From the IMG/VR virus record IMGVR_UViG_3300031746_000003, positions 56,345 to 120,344 of that record: a stretch of DNA of 64,000 nt. One strand, 5' to 3'. The stretch comes from a virus. Both the position numbers and the translations under genes were made by a program. The notes beneath the pieces were generated by a model. That model had not been told where the DNA came from, did no database searches, and saw nothing but the letters and a program-made list of their open reading frames with translations. Positions 1-9,728 of the stretch are shown piece after piece. Position 1 is the stretch's first letter, and each line of letters opens with the position of its first letter.

Positions 1-612
1 GAGGTTTACAAGGACGTGGCCAGGAAGTACCCAGACCTTGCTCGGCACAGTGATATACCAGCAGTGAAGGCAAAGGCTAAGCACGCTAGTAAGTACCACG
101 CTGGTTACCCCAAGTTTCTTAAGAGGTATAGTGAGGGGCTAACCGGTGAGAAGGTACGCGATCTAAAGGGTACACGGGACACGGTTAAGAACAAGCTAGA
201 GAAATCCCACGTACTAAAGACTAGAGGTGGTACTGCAGCAGCTGTAGTTGCGCCTATTGTTGGGAAGAAGCTACACGATAAGCGTAAGGCGAATAACGAC
301 AAGCTCGCTGGTGTAGCGGGTGCTATCGGTGGAGCAGCTCTTGGTGGTATGGGTGGCTTACTAGAAGCCCACACGGCTAACCCAGAAGCCATGAACCAAC
401 GCGTTCACGAGCTAGAGGCCAGGGACAGAGGCACCTTTGGTGATGCTCTCTCTATCGCTAAGGCGAAGATGAGAGCTTCCATGGGTGAGCTTTCTCACGC
501 GCATCCAGGGGCAGCTATGCTTACAGGTGCAGCTATCGGTGGGGTAACTGGGCATCACATAGAGTCTCAGCTACCTGGGATTATGCAGAACATAAAAGAA
601 CTGAGGAGCTGA
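1..612 (+). CDS. Gly-rich virion-type protein, 5' end cut by window edge
   Basis: Not recognised by family. The reading frame is open from base 1 (codons before the GTG at 16 also look coding), so the gene probably starts left of the window; a GTG start at 16 is the alternative. The visible part is a basic N-terminal half, then two Gly/Ala-rich apolar stretches (about residues 100-120 and 160-180) resembling glycine zippers in phage-ejected or membrane-active virion proteins. It ends two bases before the next ATG, consistent with one structural operon. Confidence 0.7.
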   Translation, partial: EVYKDVARKYPDLARHSDIPAVKAKAKHASKYHAGYPKFLKRYSEGLTGEKVRDLKGTRDTVKNKLEKSHVLKTRGGTAAAVVAPIVGKKLHDKRKANNDKLAGVAGAIGGAALGGMGGLLEAHTANPEAMNQRVHELEARDRGTFGDALSIAKAKMRASMGELSHAHPGAAMLTGAAIGGVTGHHIESQLPGIMQNIKELRS

Positions 613-614
613 TC

Positions 615-2288
615 ATGCTCGATACATTTTTGAAGGTTGCCTACGACCACGAGAAGACCGCTGCTGGTAAGGAGTACACGGTTGACCTTCTAAAGCAGCT
701 CCCTAATGACTACCTACAGGCGCTTGCGTCTGGCGAGGTAAAGCTAGCGCATCTTAGCTGCGGTTCTGGTGGGGACTACGAGTGGCTAGAGAAGTTCAAG
801 GGTTCTCCTCTATTCGACCAGGCGCTGCAGCTAGAGCAGAAGACCTTGGAAATGGACCTACAGAAGCAGCAGACGAACAACGAGCGTCGTCAGATGTGGG
901 ACCAGCAGGACCAGGAGATGGACCAGCTGCGCATCCAGAAGAAGCTGCTAGATCTACAGCTCGTTCAACAAGAGGGTCAGACTGCCGCCGGTGGTATGCC
1001 CGCAGCTGAGGGTGCACCTCCTGAACTCCCAGTAGAAGCTGCTCCACCCGAGGCAGCTCCTCCTGGTCCACCAGCAGCTGCCGCTAACCCTGTTTCTGTG
1101 AAGGTGGGCTCCATAAGTAAGACAGCTCTAACTGCTGCTGATGTGTATCGTCGGGTGAATAATGCAGCCATTAACGCGAGTCCAAAGCGTCTTAATAACT
1201 TCGGCAAGAGGATGGATATCGCACACGATATGGCTGTAGGAGATAACGTAGCTAAAGGGCTAGCGCACCCATCGTCAGCAGGCTCTGCTTCTAAGTATTG
1301 GGATGCTGGGACCGCTGCTAACTATGCGGAAAGAGCAAAGAGGCAGGGTTTACCGGTAAAACGGATGGAGAAGGGTGGTGCCGCTAGTTCTAAGGACAAA
1401 GTTACGGCGAAAGACCGTATGCACGCTGGCGCTCGGGGGGCAGCAGTTGGCGGTACTCTTGGGGCTGTTGCACATGAGGTTAACCGACGTATTACGGGGA
1501 CTAAATCTCATAAGGGGTTAGTCCCAAACGTTGCTGAAAAAGCCATTGTCATTGGGGGTTTAGCTGCTGCCCTAGCTAAGTCACGTAAGGAAAAGACCTC
1601 CGCTGAGCACGAGAAGCACCGCGCAACTAAGCAGGTAGCTTCTTTAGCTGCTCTCCCTGCCCTAGGAGCAGCGACTGGCGCAGGTGGCAGGGCACTTCTT
1701 TCCTTAGGAGTCAAGGATACCGAGCCGTTAACTGCCAAGGCGGTCAAAGCACTTGGTGAGGCTGTGCCTTCTGCTAAGGAGCAGCTCAAGAACCTTCTGA
1801 AGAACCAGAAGGCGAAACCAGGAGACCTGGCGCACAAGGTCATTCGTGGGGCTGGTGTTGGTGGTGCTATTGGTCTAGGCGCTGCTGGGGCTATAGGTGC
1901 TACGCAGCTGATCCACCATGGAGACACCGAGGGGCATATCACAGGTGCTATGAAGCGCCGCCGAGAAGCAGCTGAGAGTTTTGCTAAATCTCATAGTGTT
2001 AAGGAGGGCAGCAAGGTTGCTAGTAGCCCCATGCTAAACGCCATGCGGAGTCTAAGAAGTGCGTGGGGTATCGAGAAGGACAGTGCAGCAGCCCCAGCTG
2101 TAGACCCGCACCTTGGTATGAAGCTAAAGGACGCACCACAAGCCGCTTTAAATGCAGTGCAGTACGGCACACATGCGGCTGGTGACTGGGTAGGTAAGAA
2201 TCCAAAGGCTGCTCTTGGTGGTGCAGCTCTACTTGCTGGTGGCGCGTTGCTGGGAAGAGCTAGTAAAGACGACCGTCCAAGGTACTGA
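615..2288 (+). CDS. Large virion-type protein with coiled coil and glycine-zipper segments
   Basis: Unrecognised 557-residue protein. The ATG follows GAGG at a good distance. Order: a short N-terminal helix with the motif TFLKVA (residues 4-9) that recurs in several other proteins here; a Gln/Glu/Leu-rich coiled coil at about 70-120; a Pro/Ala linker to about 160; then basic regions alternating with Gly/Ala-rich apolar segments (about 270-290, 340-360, 410-430, 535-550). The stop overlaps the next start (TGATG). Composition and position upstream of neck and tail genes suggest a virion or ejected protein, an inference only. Confidence 0.75.
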   Translation: MLDTFLKVAYDHEKTAAGKEYTVDLLKQLPNDYLQALASGEVKLAHLSCGSGGDYEWLEKFKGSPLFDQALQLEQKTLEMDLQKQQTNNERRQMWDQQDQEMDQLRIQKKLLDLQLVQQEGQTAAGGMPAAEGAPPELPVEAAPPEAAPPGPPAAAANPVSVKVGSISKTALTAADVYRRVNNAAINASPKRLNNFGKRMDIAHDMAVGDNVAKGLAHPSSAGSASKYWDAGTAANYAERAKRQGLPVKRMEKGGAASSKDKVTAKDRMHAGARGAAVGGTLGAVAHEVNRRITGTKSHKGLVPNVAEKAIVIGGLAAALAKSRKEKTSAEHEKHRATKQVASLAALPALGAATGAGGRALLSLGVKDTEPLTAKAVKALGEAVPSAKEQLKNLLKNQKAKPGDLAHKVIRGAGVGGAIGLGAAGAIGATQLIHHGDTEGHITGAMKRRREAAESFAKSHSVKEGSKVASSPMLNAMRSLRSAWGIEKDSAAAPAVDPHLGMKLKDAPQAALNAVQYGTHAAGDWVGKNPKAALGGAALLAGGALLGRASKDDRPRY

Positions 2289-3193
2289 TGCCCGTCCCGC
2301 TGGTAGTTAAAGAGTTAAAGATCCGCTCGTTAGACGCAGACTTCAACGAAATATCGTGGAAGCTGGAGTCTACGAGTGAGGACGTGCTCGACTACACCTT
2401 TCAGGTTACTCGTTCAGAGGGTGCCGAGGGGCCCTACGACGCAATATCTCCGTTGATGGACGACACTTATATCTTCATCGACAATATGGTGAAGATCGGG
2501 CATCGCTACCGACATAACTTCTACAAGCTGGTCATCACCCAGAAGTCTTCTGGAGACACTTCTGAGTTTGGTCCTGAGGAGAAAGAGGCGGAGCCAGATC
2601 TAATAGCTCTAGAACTGCGGAAGCATATGAACCTGCTTTTCCGTGAGTTCGCTGGGCGTAGGTGCTGGGTGCTGCCTGTTAGAACCTTTGGTCAACGCTG
2701 CGGGTGTTGGAATGCCACACTGCAAAAGCGTACGCGTTCCGGTTGCCGTACTTGTTACGACACAGGTTTTATTCGTGGGTACATGCACCCAATAGAGACC
2801 TGGTTACAGATAGATCCTAGTCCCGCCAACGAGACGACTACTAATGTAGGCCCTATCCATCAGAACAACACTACTGCTCGGCTAGGCTACTACCCTTCGT
2901 TAAAGCCTCGTGATCTTATCATTGAGCCAGAGAACCGCAGGTGGCGAGTTACTCAGGTAGGTGCTACTGAGCAGTTACGTTCTCCGGTACACCAAGAGAT
3001 ACAGATTCACGAGGTACCCCAGACCGACATAGAGTTTTTGATACCTCTGCAGTTAGATCAGGCTCTACGGGATGTGTTCTTCTCTCCTGCTAGGAACTTC
3101 ACGAATCCGTACACGTTAGAGAACTTCGAGAACGAAGAGATCCCTAAGATCTACAATCTGTACTACTCTAGCTACCCACCAGTGAAGTCATGA
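2288..3193 (+). CDS. Putative neck/connector protein with fibronectin-like and four-Cys zinc site
   Basis: 301 residues. The first ~90 look like a fibronectin III/beta-sandwich fold (alternating hydrophobics, ending near FYKLVITQ). In the middle a CxC then CxxC pair (CGC near residue 138, CRTC near 153, followed by YDTGF) is a likely structural zinc knuckle. The C-terminal third is beta-rich with conserved aromatic residues. Lying two genes ahead of the tail sheath and overlapping its neighbours by 1-4 bases, it fits a head-tail connector or neck component. The exact role is inferred from position. Confidence 0.75.
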   Translation: MPVPLVVKELKIRSLDADFNEISWKLESTSEDVLDYTFQVTRSEGAEGPYDAISPLMDDTYIFIDNMVKIGHRYRHNFYKLVITQKSSGDTSEFGPEEKEAEPDLIALELRKHMNLLFREFAGRRCWVLPVRTFGQRCGCWNATLQKRTRSGCRTCYDTGFIRGYMHPIETWLQIDPSPANETTTNVGPIHQNNTTARLGYYPSLKPRDLIIEPENRRWRVTQVGATEQLRSPVHQEIQIHEVPQTDIEFLIPLQLDQALRDVFFSPARNFTNPYTLENFENEEIPKIYNLYYSSYPPVKS

Positions 3194-3525
3194 TATCCGT
3201 ACGTCACTACCTACCAGAGTACGCTGACAGCTTTGCCAAGTTAGCTGGGGTATTGCCAGCTACCGTAGCTAAGAAGCCTGACAGCCAGCTTAAGCGAACG
3301 CTTCAGACAGCGGCTAAGGGAGCTCTTGGTATTGGGCTAGGTACTGCCGCAGGTTTTGGTATTGGGGCAGCTACTGATGCTATAGCTCGCGGGCTTAGTG
3401 GCAAGCCTTCTGGCATACCTGAGTTCAAGTATATCGTTCCTGTGTTAACTGCCGGGATGCTGGTGTCTAAGGCTTTGTGGCAAGCTAAGGAACAGGAGGC
3501 TCTACGTGGCAGGAAAGATCGTTGA
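3190..3525 (+). CDS. Small Gly-rich membrane-type protein with SFAKLA motif
   Basis: 111 residues, starting in an ATGA overlap with the upstream stop. An N-terminal helix contains SFAKLAG (about residues 14-20), a variant of a short motif repeated in other proteins of this phage. Two apolar stretches follow: a Gly/Ala-rich one (about 45-70) and a second near 82-97. A basic tail ends the protein. It overlaps the next start by 20 bases. No known family; probably a minor virion or membrane-interacting protein. Confidence 0.7.
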   Translation: MISVRHYLPEYADSFAKLAGVLPATVAKKPDSQLKRTLQTAAKGALGIGLGTAAGFGIGAATDAIARGLSGKPSGIPEFKYIVPVLTAGMLVSKALWQAKEQEALRGRKDR

Positions 3526-4411
3526 GACCAACCCGAACAGGGGTTTCCCTGATTCGAGCTTCAGGTATACACCCCTGCAGCATTTGCGTGTCTTGATGAC
3601 TGCTTTTGCCCAGGGCATCTTTGCGGAGGCTCCTCCTGGTTTTTACCACTGGACTCCGGACATGAGCTCTACAGAGATCGTCATCACAGACGAGTCTCCC
3701 ATCCATGTAGAGAAGGTAGGGCAGCGCCCGGCTATCACGTTCACGCGTGGCCCGGTGCAGTTCTACTCGCTTGGCATGGACGACATGTATAAGTACGACT
3801 TCGACACGGACCGTAAGACAAAGGTTGTCTTGGTCCCTGGCACGATGATCGTTAACTGTTGCTCTCGTGTAGATATCGAGAGTGAGAACATTGCCTGGAC
3901 ATTCACGGAGCACATCTGGCTGCTACGTGACCGGCTAATGAAAGAGGGCTTCTTCGAGATAGGCAGGCAGCCTGGGATAGGCGCCCCTTCTCCAGCTGGT
4001 TCTATTGTGGCCGGTGACGGTGGTGACGAGTGGTTTGTTACTGCGGTAACAATCCCATTCCAGTTCGGAAGGAAGTCCGCGTTTACCCCACTAGGTCAGC
4101 GGATCGTAAAGAACATAGAGCAGAAGCTGGATGTGGTGCACAACAGGGTAGCATCCCAGGGGTACCCGGATGCCCTCATAGACCTACCGATAAATATTCA
4201 TACGTGTCCACCACCCCCATTTTCTCCAGCATCTGACGCACATGGGCGATCACCGGACCCAGCTGGCGTAGCTGTAGCTGGCCCACAAGCTCAACCAGAT
4301 CCATTAAACCCCGCTACTAGGCGGGTTATACGCAGTGTTCATCCTAATAGGCCATTTAGGTCTGCCTCCATGAGAGGTGTGCCTATTCCTATAAAAGACC
4401 CATGCGTGTAA
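3506..4411 (+). CDS. Putative neck/tail-completion protein
   Basis: 301 residues from a GTG preceded by AGGAGG. It has a beta-rich middle with many aromatic residues and a Pro-rich C-terminal tail from about residue 230 (several PPP/PDP runs). It sits between a zinc-knuckle connector candidate and the tail sheath, the usual place of neck or tail-terminator genes in contractile-tailed phages. No catalytic motif is visible. The ~60 bases after it contain a short GAATC...GATTC inverted repeat and a strong AAAGGAG site for the sheath gene. Confidence 0.7.
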   Translation: MAGKIVETNPNRGFPDSSFRYTPLQHLRVLMTAFAQGIFAEAPPGFYHWTPDMSSTEIVITDESPIHVEKVGQRPAITFTRGPVQFYSLGMDDMYKYDFDTDRKTKVVLVPGTMIVNCCSRVDIESENIAWTFTEHIWLLRDRLMKEGFFEIGRQPGIGAPSPAGSIVAGDGGDEWFVTAVTIPFQFGRKSAFTPLGQRIVKNIEQKLDVVHNRVASQGYPDALIDLPINIHTCPPPPFSPASDAHGRSPDPAGVAVAGPQAQPDPLNPATRRVIRSVHPNRPFRSASMRGVPIPIKDPCV

Positions 4412-4473
4412 GAATCTTGTTGTGATTCACCACACTCCGAGCATAGCGAAGTTTTTCGTGAAAGGAGCCGCCA

Positions 4474-7400
4474 ATGGCTGCTGAACTCCCCCGCCCAGGG
4501 GTCGAAGTAATCCAGGTTTTCCGGACCACCTCCCCAACGGTGATCACCCCCACGCTCACGCCTTGCGTGGTCGGCGTAGCCAAGCAGATTGTTGATGTTC
4601 TGGTGCCAACGGGCTCTGGTAGCAACACGCTGAACACGGCGGCGTTGATTAACATGCCTGGCTTCTTCATCTCGAAGGATGCCGTTGGTGACCCGCCTAT
4701 CTACAGCATTCTTGACGGCGATGCGTTTAGCATTTCCGTAAATGGTGGTGCAGATATCACACTAGAGTTCTCTGACCTAGCGGCAGCTGGTCTTTCCCCA
4801 GCAGATATCGTTGCTCAGGTAAACGAGCAGCTGCTGGCGCAGAACGTCTCTAGCATTCGCGCTACCCAGGTTGGAGATCTAACTTGGCGCCTAGCCACAG
4901 TTGGTCTTGGGGAGTTCCAGTACATCACCATACTAGACGCTGACGCTTCGGTGCTCAGCGCCTTTGGTATCGGCATAGGCAAGACCTACGCCGGTCTGGA
5001 CAACTACAACCAGCTCATTGCTGAGATTCCTCAGGCAAACTTTCCAGACCCACGTAGCAATCTTTCGCAGTTGGCTATCGAGAACGATTCTATCCGAGTC
5101 TTTCTAGCGACCGGTAACGGAGCCAACCTACTAGAGACCAGCCGCACGTCAGCGTTCTGCCGTAATGGAGCTACCAGCAAGGTAGTTGTTACAGGTATTA
5201 CGGACATTGCACTATTAGCCTTGTACGGCGGTGCGGGTACATTGGACACCACCGTACTCAACATGTCCATAAATGGTGCGACGTCACCAACAGCACTGAC
5301 CTTTGTAGGCCTTACAAACGCCTTAAATGAAGCAGCTATGTTGGCGGCTATCACGGCTACTTTCCCTGGTGTAGTAGCCAGCTTTGTAGCCGTGGGCCCA
5401 GTGCACAACCTTGTACTCACCACGACCATCAGTGGAGCACCTGCTCAGATTCGCATCTTTGCTGGTACTGCCAACGCGATTCTGGGTCTCTCAGTGTCTG
5501 ACACAGTGGGTGGAACTATCTCTGCTGTCGATGACGGCAATGGAGACACAGTTACTCCATTGATAGAGTTCGGTGGGTACACCCCACAGGCCTTTACGGT
5601 TACGCCTACCCAAGCGGTACTAACTGCGTCTTCTGCACTCACACTACCACCAGCAGCGGGCTCGACACTTATACTGAATGGTGGAGACCAGACACAGACG
5701 ATCACCTTTGATGGTACTGAGGTACTAGCTGCTGCGGTACATGCGGCTATCAATGCCGTAGTTGGACCTGCCGCTGGTGGTCACATCACTGCAAGTGGGG
5801 CTACTCTAGTTCTTACCCACGACCGTTTTGGGACGGACAGTGTGATCAACATTGTCGGTGGTACAGCGCTAGCGACTAGCCTAGACCCCGGTGTAACACC
5901 GACTATTGTAGCTGGGGCTACGAAGCGCGGAATTGTGTCTAAGCCGGAGGCGGGTGACTCGCTCTACTTAGATGGTTCGTTCTACGCGACCATTCTTCAG
6001 GTAGCACCTGGCCTTGTTACCAGCCGCGTGAAGATCGACCGACAGGTGCCAATTAAGGCTGACCTAGCGCAGACCTTCTACATCGTTGCCAACAACCTGC
6101 CTGGTATAGCAAGCAGGCCGCTACCGGAGCTAACCATCACCCTAAATGGGGACGTGGTTATCAAGCAGGAGCTCCTCAGGGAGATCACGGGCACCTCTGT
6201 AGGTACTCTACGAGCTCCTATCTACCTGGCGTACAAGGCCGTTCGTAAGGACGTTACCTCGGCAGCTACCTCCCCTGGTCTCCTACGGTACGACAACACG
6301 ACCACGCTTACTCAGGACCTCAGCCCGATTAACGTGTCCAACCCACTTGCCCTTGGGTTGTTCTTCGCTCTTCTCAATGCCCCAGGTGCTCAGGTTACTG
6401 GCATCGGTGTTGACGAGGTTAGCGCAGACTCCCCGTACGGCACAGTCGAAGGGTTCACGCGAGCGGCTGAGTACCTTGAGAACTTCGAGGTCTACGCAAT
6501 CGCTCCGCTGACCCACGACGATACGGTTGGCCAGGTGTACAACACCCACATCACGGTGATGAGCTCCCCCGCTAACAAGGGTGAGCGCATTGCTATCTGG
6601 AACCCGGCTACGCCAACCAAGAAGCTAGACACACTAGTTGCGTCTGGCTCTGATGGTAATAGCTCAGGTCCCAGCGGTACTCTGTTCGATACTGGTGTAG
6701 CTAACCTGTCTGCCCTTCTGCTGAACGCAGGGGTAAACCCGGTTGGTACGATACCGGTATCGAAGGGTGTGTTCCTGGACATCGCCAGTGACAGCAAGCA
6801 CTACTCGGTGCAGTCTATCTCGGGCGCTACCGTCACCATCAGGACAGTGTTTGGTCCTGGTGAGAACACGGATGCTTTCTACTCCACTACTGACCTGAAC
6901 ACTCCCCCTCTGCCAGCCTCGCTTATAGAGGAAGCGTTTAGTGTTAAGGTCCGTGGAGCAGCACTCGCTACGGTATCAGGTATGCCTGACCGTAACGGTA
7001 TTGCGGCCACCGTAACCGGCATTGGCCAGTCCTTCCTGAACCGCAGGTTCTGGATGACCTTCCCTGACAAAGCGGGTGCTGTCATAGAGGGCACTGACCA
7101 GATCGTGGAGGGCTTCTACATGAACGCGGCTATCGCGGGCATGATTGGCCAGCAGCCTCCTCAGCAGTCCTTCACGAACTTCCCGATGACTGGGTTCACC
7201 CGAGTCATTGGATCGAGTGAAGTCTACTCGGAGCGTCAGCTGAACCAGATGGCTGCAGGTGGCGCGTACATCATCGTGCAGGACTTCATCGGAGCTCCGC
7301 TCATCGCCCGGATGGCTCTCACCACGGACCTCACGTCTGTGGAGACCCGTACGGACTCCATCACGAAGGTTGTCGACTTCACCGCGAAGTTCCTGCGCAA

Positions 7401-7629
7401 GTCGCTCAAGAACTTCATTGGTAGGTTCAACATCACCCAGGGTCTACTGGACAGCCTTGGTACTGTTATCCAGGGTTCTCTAGGGTTCCTCATCGAGCAC
7501 GGCATCCTCATCGGTGGGCAGCTGAACAACATTGTTCAGGACGAGACTGCTCCTGACACGGTGCTTATCGATATCACCCTGGATGTTCCATATCCCTGCA
7601 ACTACATCCGTCTGACCCTATTCATCTGA
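4474..7629 (+). CDS. Contractile tail sheath protein
   Basis: 1051 residues. The N-terminus (PRPGVEVIQ, then TPTLTPCVVGVA) is the typical opening of phage tail sheaths, and the last ~150 residues (TTDLTSVETRTDSITKVVDF, then the IGRFNIT helix and final beta strands) are the conserved C-terminal sheath domain that forms the inter-subunit mesh. The middle (about 110-650) is a large insertion of beta-rich repeats forming the exposed outer domains, making it long for the family. It is immediately followed by the tube gene. C-ending codons become frequent toward the 3' end, as expected for high expression. Start supported by AAAGGAG. Confidence 0.95.
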   Translation: MAAELPRPGVEVIQVFRTTSPTVITPTLTPCVVGVAKQIVDVLVPTGSGSNTLNTAALINMPGFFISKDAVGDPPIYSILDGDAFSISVNGGADITLEFSDLAAAGLSPADIVAQVNEQLLAQNVSSIRATQVGDLTWRLATVGLGEFQYITILDADASVLSAFGIGIGKTYAGLDNYNQLIAEIPQANFPDPRSNLSQLAIENDSIRVFLATGNGANLLETSRTSAFCRNGATSKVVVTGITDIALLALYGGAGTLDTTVLNMSINGATSPTALTFVGLTNALNEAAMLAAITATFPGVVASFVAVGPVHNLVLTTTISGAPAQIRIFAGTANAILGLSVSDTVGGTISAVDDGNGDTVTPLIEFGGYTPQAFTVTPTQAVLTASSALTLPPAAGSTLILNGGDQTQTITFDGTEVLAAAVHAAINAVVGPAAGGHITASGATLVLTHDRFGTDSVINIVGGTALATSLDPGVTPTIVAGATKRGIVSKPEAGDSLYLDGSFYATILQVAPGLVTSRVKIDRQVPIKADLAQTFYIVANNLPGIASRPLPELTITLNGDVVIKQELLREITGTSVGTLRAPIYLAYKAVRKDVTSAATSPGLLRYDNTTTLTQDLSPINVSNPLALGLFFALLNAPGAQVTGIGVDEVSADSPYGTVEGFTRAAEYLENFEVYAIAPLTHDDTVGQVYNTHITVMSSPANKGERIAIWNPATPTKKLDTLVASGSDGNSSGPSGTLFDTGVANLSALLLNAGVNPVGTIPVSKGVFLDIASDSKHYSVQSISGATVTIRTVFGPGENTDAFYSTTDLNTPPLPASLIEEAFSVKVRGAALATVSGMPDRNGIAATVTGIGQSFLNRRFWMTFPDKAGAVIEGTDQIVEGFYMNAAIAGMIGQQPPQQSFTNFPMTGFTRVIGSSEVYSERQLNQMAAGGAYIIVQDFIGAPLIARMALTTDLTSVETRTDSITKVVDFTAKFLRKSLKNFIGRFNITQGLLDSLGTVIQGSLGFLIEHGILIGGQLNNIVQDETAPDTVLIDITLDVPYPCNYIRLTLFI

Positions 7630-7636
7630 GAGCCCA

Positions 7637-7858
7637 ATGGACATTGAGCACATCAGAAAACTGGCCTCACTAGCTAACGGCAAGGAGCTTCTTGAGAAGC
7701 TCTCTGCCCCAGTTATACCGAGTCCTTTGACTGCGACTCTTCTGCATAAGGCAGCTGAGTGTGACGTGCGCTTTCTCAAGATCGCAGCCTGGATGAACAC
7801 AGGTGATACACTAGAGGCCTACGAGGCACTAACTGGCCGTAACGTAGAGCAGGAATAA
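7637..7858 (+). CDS. Small conserved-context protein between sheath and tube
   Basis: 73 residues, all helical in appearance, seven bases after the sheath stop. Two short motifs, IRKLASLA near the N-terminus and RFLKIAAW near residue 50, resemble the FxxELxKIA-like motif in several virion proteins of this phage. No known family. Position suggests a tail-assembly accessory protein. Confidence 0.65.
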   Translation: MDIEHIRKLASLANGKELLEKLSAPVIPSPLTATLLHKAAECDVRFLKIAAWMNTGDTLEAYEALTGRNVEQE

Positions 7859-7869
7859 AAGGAGTTATC

Positions 7870-8682
7870 ATGGCCGGCACATTTTCCGAGTGGTCACCAT
7901 ACACAAACTACGTTCAGGCCGGTATGGTCGACGGGGCGTACGCCAACGCTGGCTACACCATGTTGGCAGCTGGTCCTCCGCGACTAGCTAACATCGGTGG
8001 AGCAGCAGCACTAGCTTCTCAGGTTAGTGGAGCTGTCATCAGCTCTAACGGTGGCGCCCAGCCTCCTGTATCAGCTGGCGCTAACCAGATCGTGTTCCCG
8101 ATTGGTATCGTGCAGAACTTCAACCTGTCTCACACCAGGCAGTTCTCCAGGATCTTCGAAATTGGGTCAGAGCGAAGCTACTTCATTGCTGGTAGGACGG
8201 TAGGCCAGATCGGTCTAGCTCGCATCTACTACCACGGTGCTTCGCTGCTACGCACGATGTACGCGTACTACAGCGACATCATCCCGCCCACAGTAGTGCA
8301 GCCAATGTTCGGCAACATCGGTTCGCAGACGATGTCCAACCCGCACGATGTGATCATCCCTCCTGGGTATGAGAACATCTACATCAACCTGGCTTCCGAC
8401 TTGTTCGCGCAGCCTGTAGGCCTACTGATGTACATCCGTGACATCAACCAGGACGCTCTTGGTGCGATGTACTTCGAAGCGTGCTACATGCCGAACCACA
8501 GTTGGGCAACAGACTCTCAGGGTGTGCTCATCCAGGAGTCGGTAGCGGTGCAGTTCGAGCGTGGAGTACCAGTTGAGATCGCGGCACTGAGCCTAGTTGG
8601 TGGCCAGAACGCTGGTGGTGCCGATGTCTTCTCTCCGCCTGGGCAGGGTTCAGGTACCATCCTAGGTATCCCTGGTTCGTGA
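7870..8682 (+). CDS. Tail tube protein
   Basis: 270 residues with AAAAGGAG upstream. It lies directly behind the sheath gene, where contractile phages encode the inner tube. The central region (FPIGIVQNFNLSHTRQ, GSERSYFIAGRT) has the beta-hairpin style of tube monomers, followed by a beta-rich C-terminal half. Codons are strongly biased to C-ending forms, as for a very abundant protein. Assignment rests on order, size and fold style; no alignment was possible. Confidence 0.8.
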   Translation: MAGTFSEWSPYTNYVQAGMVDGAYANAGYTMLAAGPPRLANIGGAAALASQVSGAVISSNGGAQPPVSAGANQIVFPIGIVQNFNLSHTRQFSRIFEIGSERSYFIAGRTVGQIGLARIYYHGASLLRTMYAYYSDIIPPTVVQPMFGNIGSQTMSNPHDVIIPPGYENIYINLASDLFAQPVGLLMYIRDINQDALGAMYFEACYMPNHSWATDSQGVLIQESVAVQFERGVPVEIAALSLVGGQNAGGADVFSPPGQGSGTILGIPGS

Positions 8683-8696
8683 TAGGACGCTACTAG

Positions 8697-9080
8697 ATGT
8701 CCACACCGTTTACGCTGTCAGGTACGTTACAGCTACCCCCTGACCTGGGGGTGCCTAACACTAACATTCCTTTCAGCACATCGTCTGGGTTCGATTCCAG
8801 GAGCGAAGCTGAGTACAACTTTGTGGGTGCAGGCACTAAGGTCGTAGACTTTGGCACCATTACTTCTCCTGGGGCCAAGGCTATCCTCATAGAGGTAGAC
8901 CCGAACGCTACTGCAACCCCCGTATTGGTTCAGTTCAACGGTGGTGGAGCTCCTGGCCAGGTAGAGATTGCTCCTGGTGGTTTCATTGCCTACGCTAACC
9001 CCGTGCCGTTGACCGGCATAACCTCCGTATCTATCGTGTACTCTACAAATGTCAGGGTACGTATACGTTTGCTAGGATAA
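8697..9080 (+). CDS. Small beta-rich structural protein
   Basis: 127 residues, rich in Gly, Pro, Thr and Val with alternating hydrophobic residues throughout, indicating a single beta sandwich. It has no Cys and no membrane segment. It follows the tube gene by 14 bases. It could be a tail or head decoration protein; nothing in it identifies a specific family. Confidence 0.7.
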   Translation: MSTPFTLSGTLQLPPDLGVPNTNIPFSTSSGFDSRSEAEYNFVGAGTKVVDFGTITSPGAKAILIEVDPNATATPVLVQFNGGGAPGQVEIAPGGFIAYANPVPLTGITSVSIVYSTNVRVRIRLLG

Positions 9081-9090
9081 TAGACTTCAT

Positions 9091-9462
9091 ATGTTGGCCT
9101 TCGCTAGCGAAGAAGTAGTGGGGGTAGGAGTCAAGGCAGGCCTCTCGATACTGGAATCCAGTATCTTAGGGGCCATTGCTATTTTGGCCATCGCCATAAC
9201 TGGCTGGGCTATCTTTAAGCTCAGCCACGTCCAGGACCTGCGCGTTGCCGATCAGAAAGCCATCAACGATAAGATGGAGAAGCTGATCGAGAAGATGACT
9301 ACTGCGTTCAGCGAGATCAATAATACGCTGGGCAACTTGGTCACCTCTGACAAGGATAGCCAAGGGGTATTGCTGGGGTTGAAAGGGTCACTTGACGGGG
9401 TGATCATGGAAGCTATCAGGAGGAGTGGTGGGGGCACCTACCCCCCAGGGAGAACACGTTGA
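9091..9462 (+). CDS. Membrane-anchored coiled-coil protein
   Basis: 123 residues. One strong transmembrane helix at about residues 18-42 (IAILAIAITGWAIF), then a charged coiled coil (about 45-95) with heptad hydrophobics and a Gly/Pro-rich end. This is the topology of phage holin-adjacent or spanin-like proteins, but also of minor virion proteins. It is the first of three small genes with TM or coiled-coil features (to 10.3 kb), so a lysis cassette is possible but unproven. Confidence 0.7.
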   Translation: MLAFASEEVVGVGVKAGLSILESSILGAIAILAIAITGWAIFKLSHVQDLRVADQKAINDKMEKLIEKMTTAFSEINNTLGNLVTSDKDSQGVLLGLKGSLDGVIMEAIRRSGGGTYPPGRTR

Positions 9463-9728
9463 TGTTCGCATTCCTTCATAAGCTGGTCGGCTCTACGAGC
9501 GTACACAAGAGTGAAGAGGCTAGGTTTAAGAAGAACTTAGACAACATGGACTCTAAGGAGTCTGAATTAGACGCTCTTCGTGATACGCTACGTAAGATTC
9601 AAGGCAGCATGGGCCAGAAGCAAGAGCTCATGCGGACCATAAGTAGCTCATCACTTAAGGCGGTACGTCCAGATGGCGGAGAACAACTCACCGGAGCTCA
9701 GCTCCTCAGACCTCACCAGAAAGCCTAA
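9462..9728 (+). CDS. Small coiled-coil protein
   Basis: 88 residues starting in a TGATG overlap with the upstream stop. Residues ~20-60 are a highly charged helix (MDSKESELDALRDTLRKIQG) with coiled-coil spacing; there is no membrane segment. The 3' end overlaps the next gene by 56 bases in another frame. Likely a partner of the membrane proteins on either side; function unknown. Confidence 0.6.
   Translation: MFAFLHKLVGSTSVHKSEEARFKKNLDNMDSKESELDALRDTLRKIQGSMGQKQELMRTISSSSLKAVRPDGGEQLTGAQLLRPHQKA

Noticed and set aside
1508-1942. Long minus-strand frame opposite the 615-2288 gene
   Set aside because: Composition rich in Ala/Pro/Ser/Cys typical of the complement of Gly/Ala codons; no ribosome site.
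3485-3913. 142-codon minus-strand frame
   Set aside because: Antisense to the neck-type gene, with a His/Arg/Val-rich shadow composition and no start signals.
9075-9083. GGATAATAG on the plus strand resembling the promoter family
   Set aside because: No TCAA-like element at the expected distance, and it coincides with the TAA stop codon of the preceding gene inside an operon.
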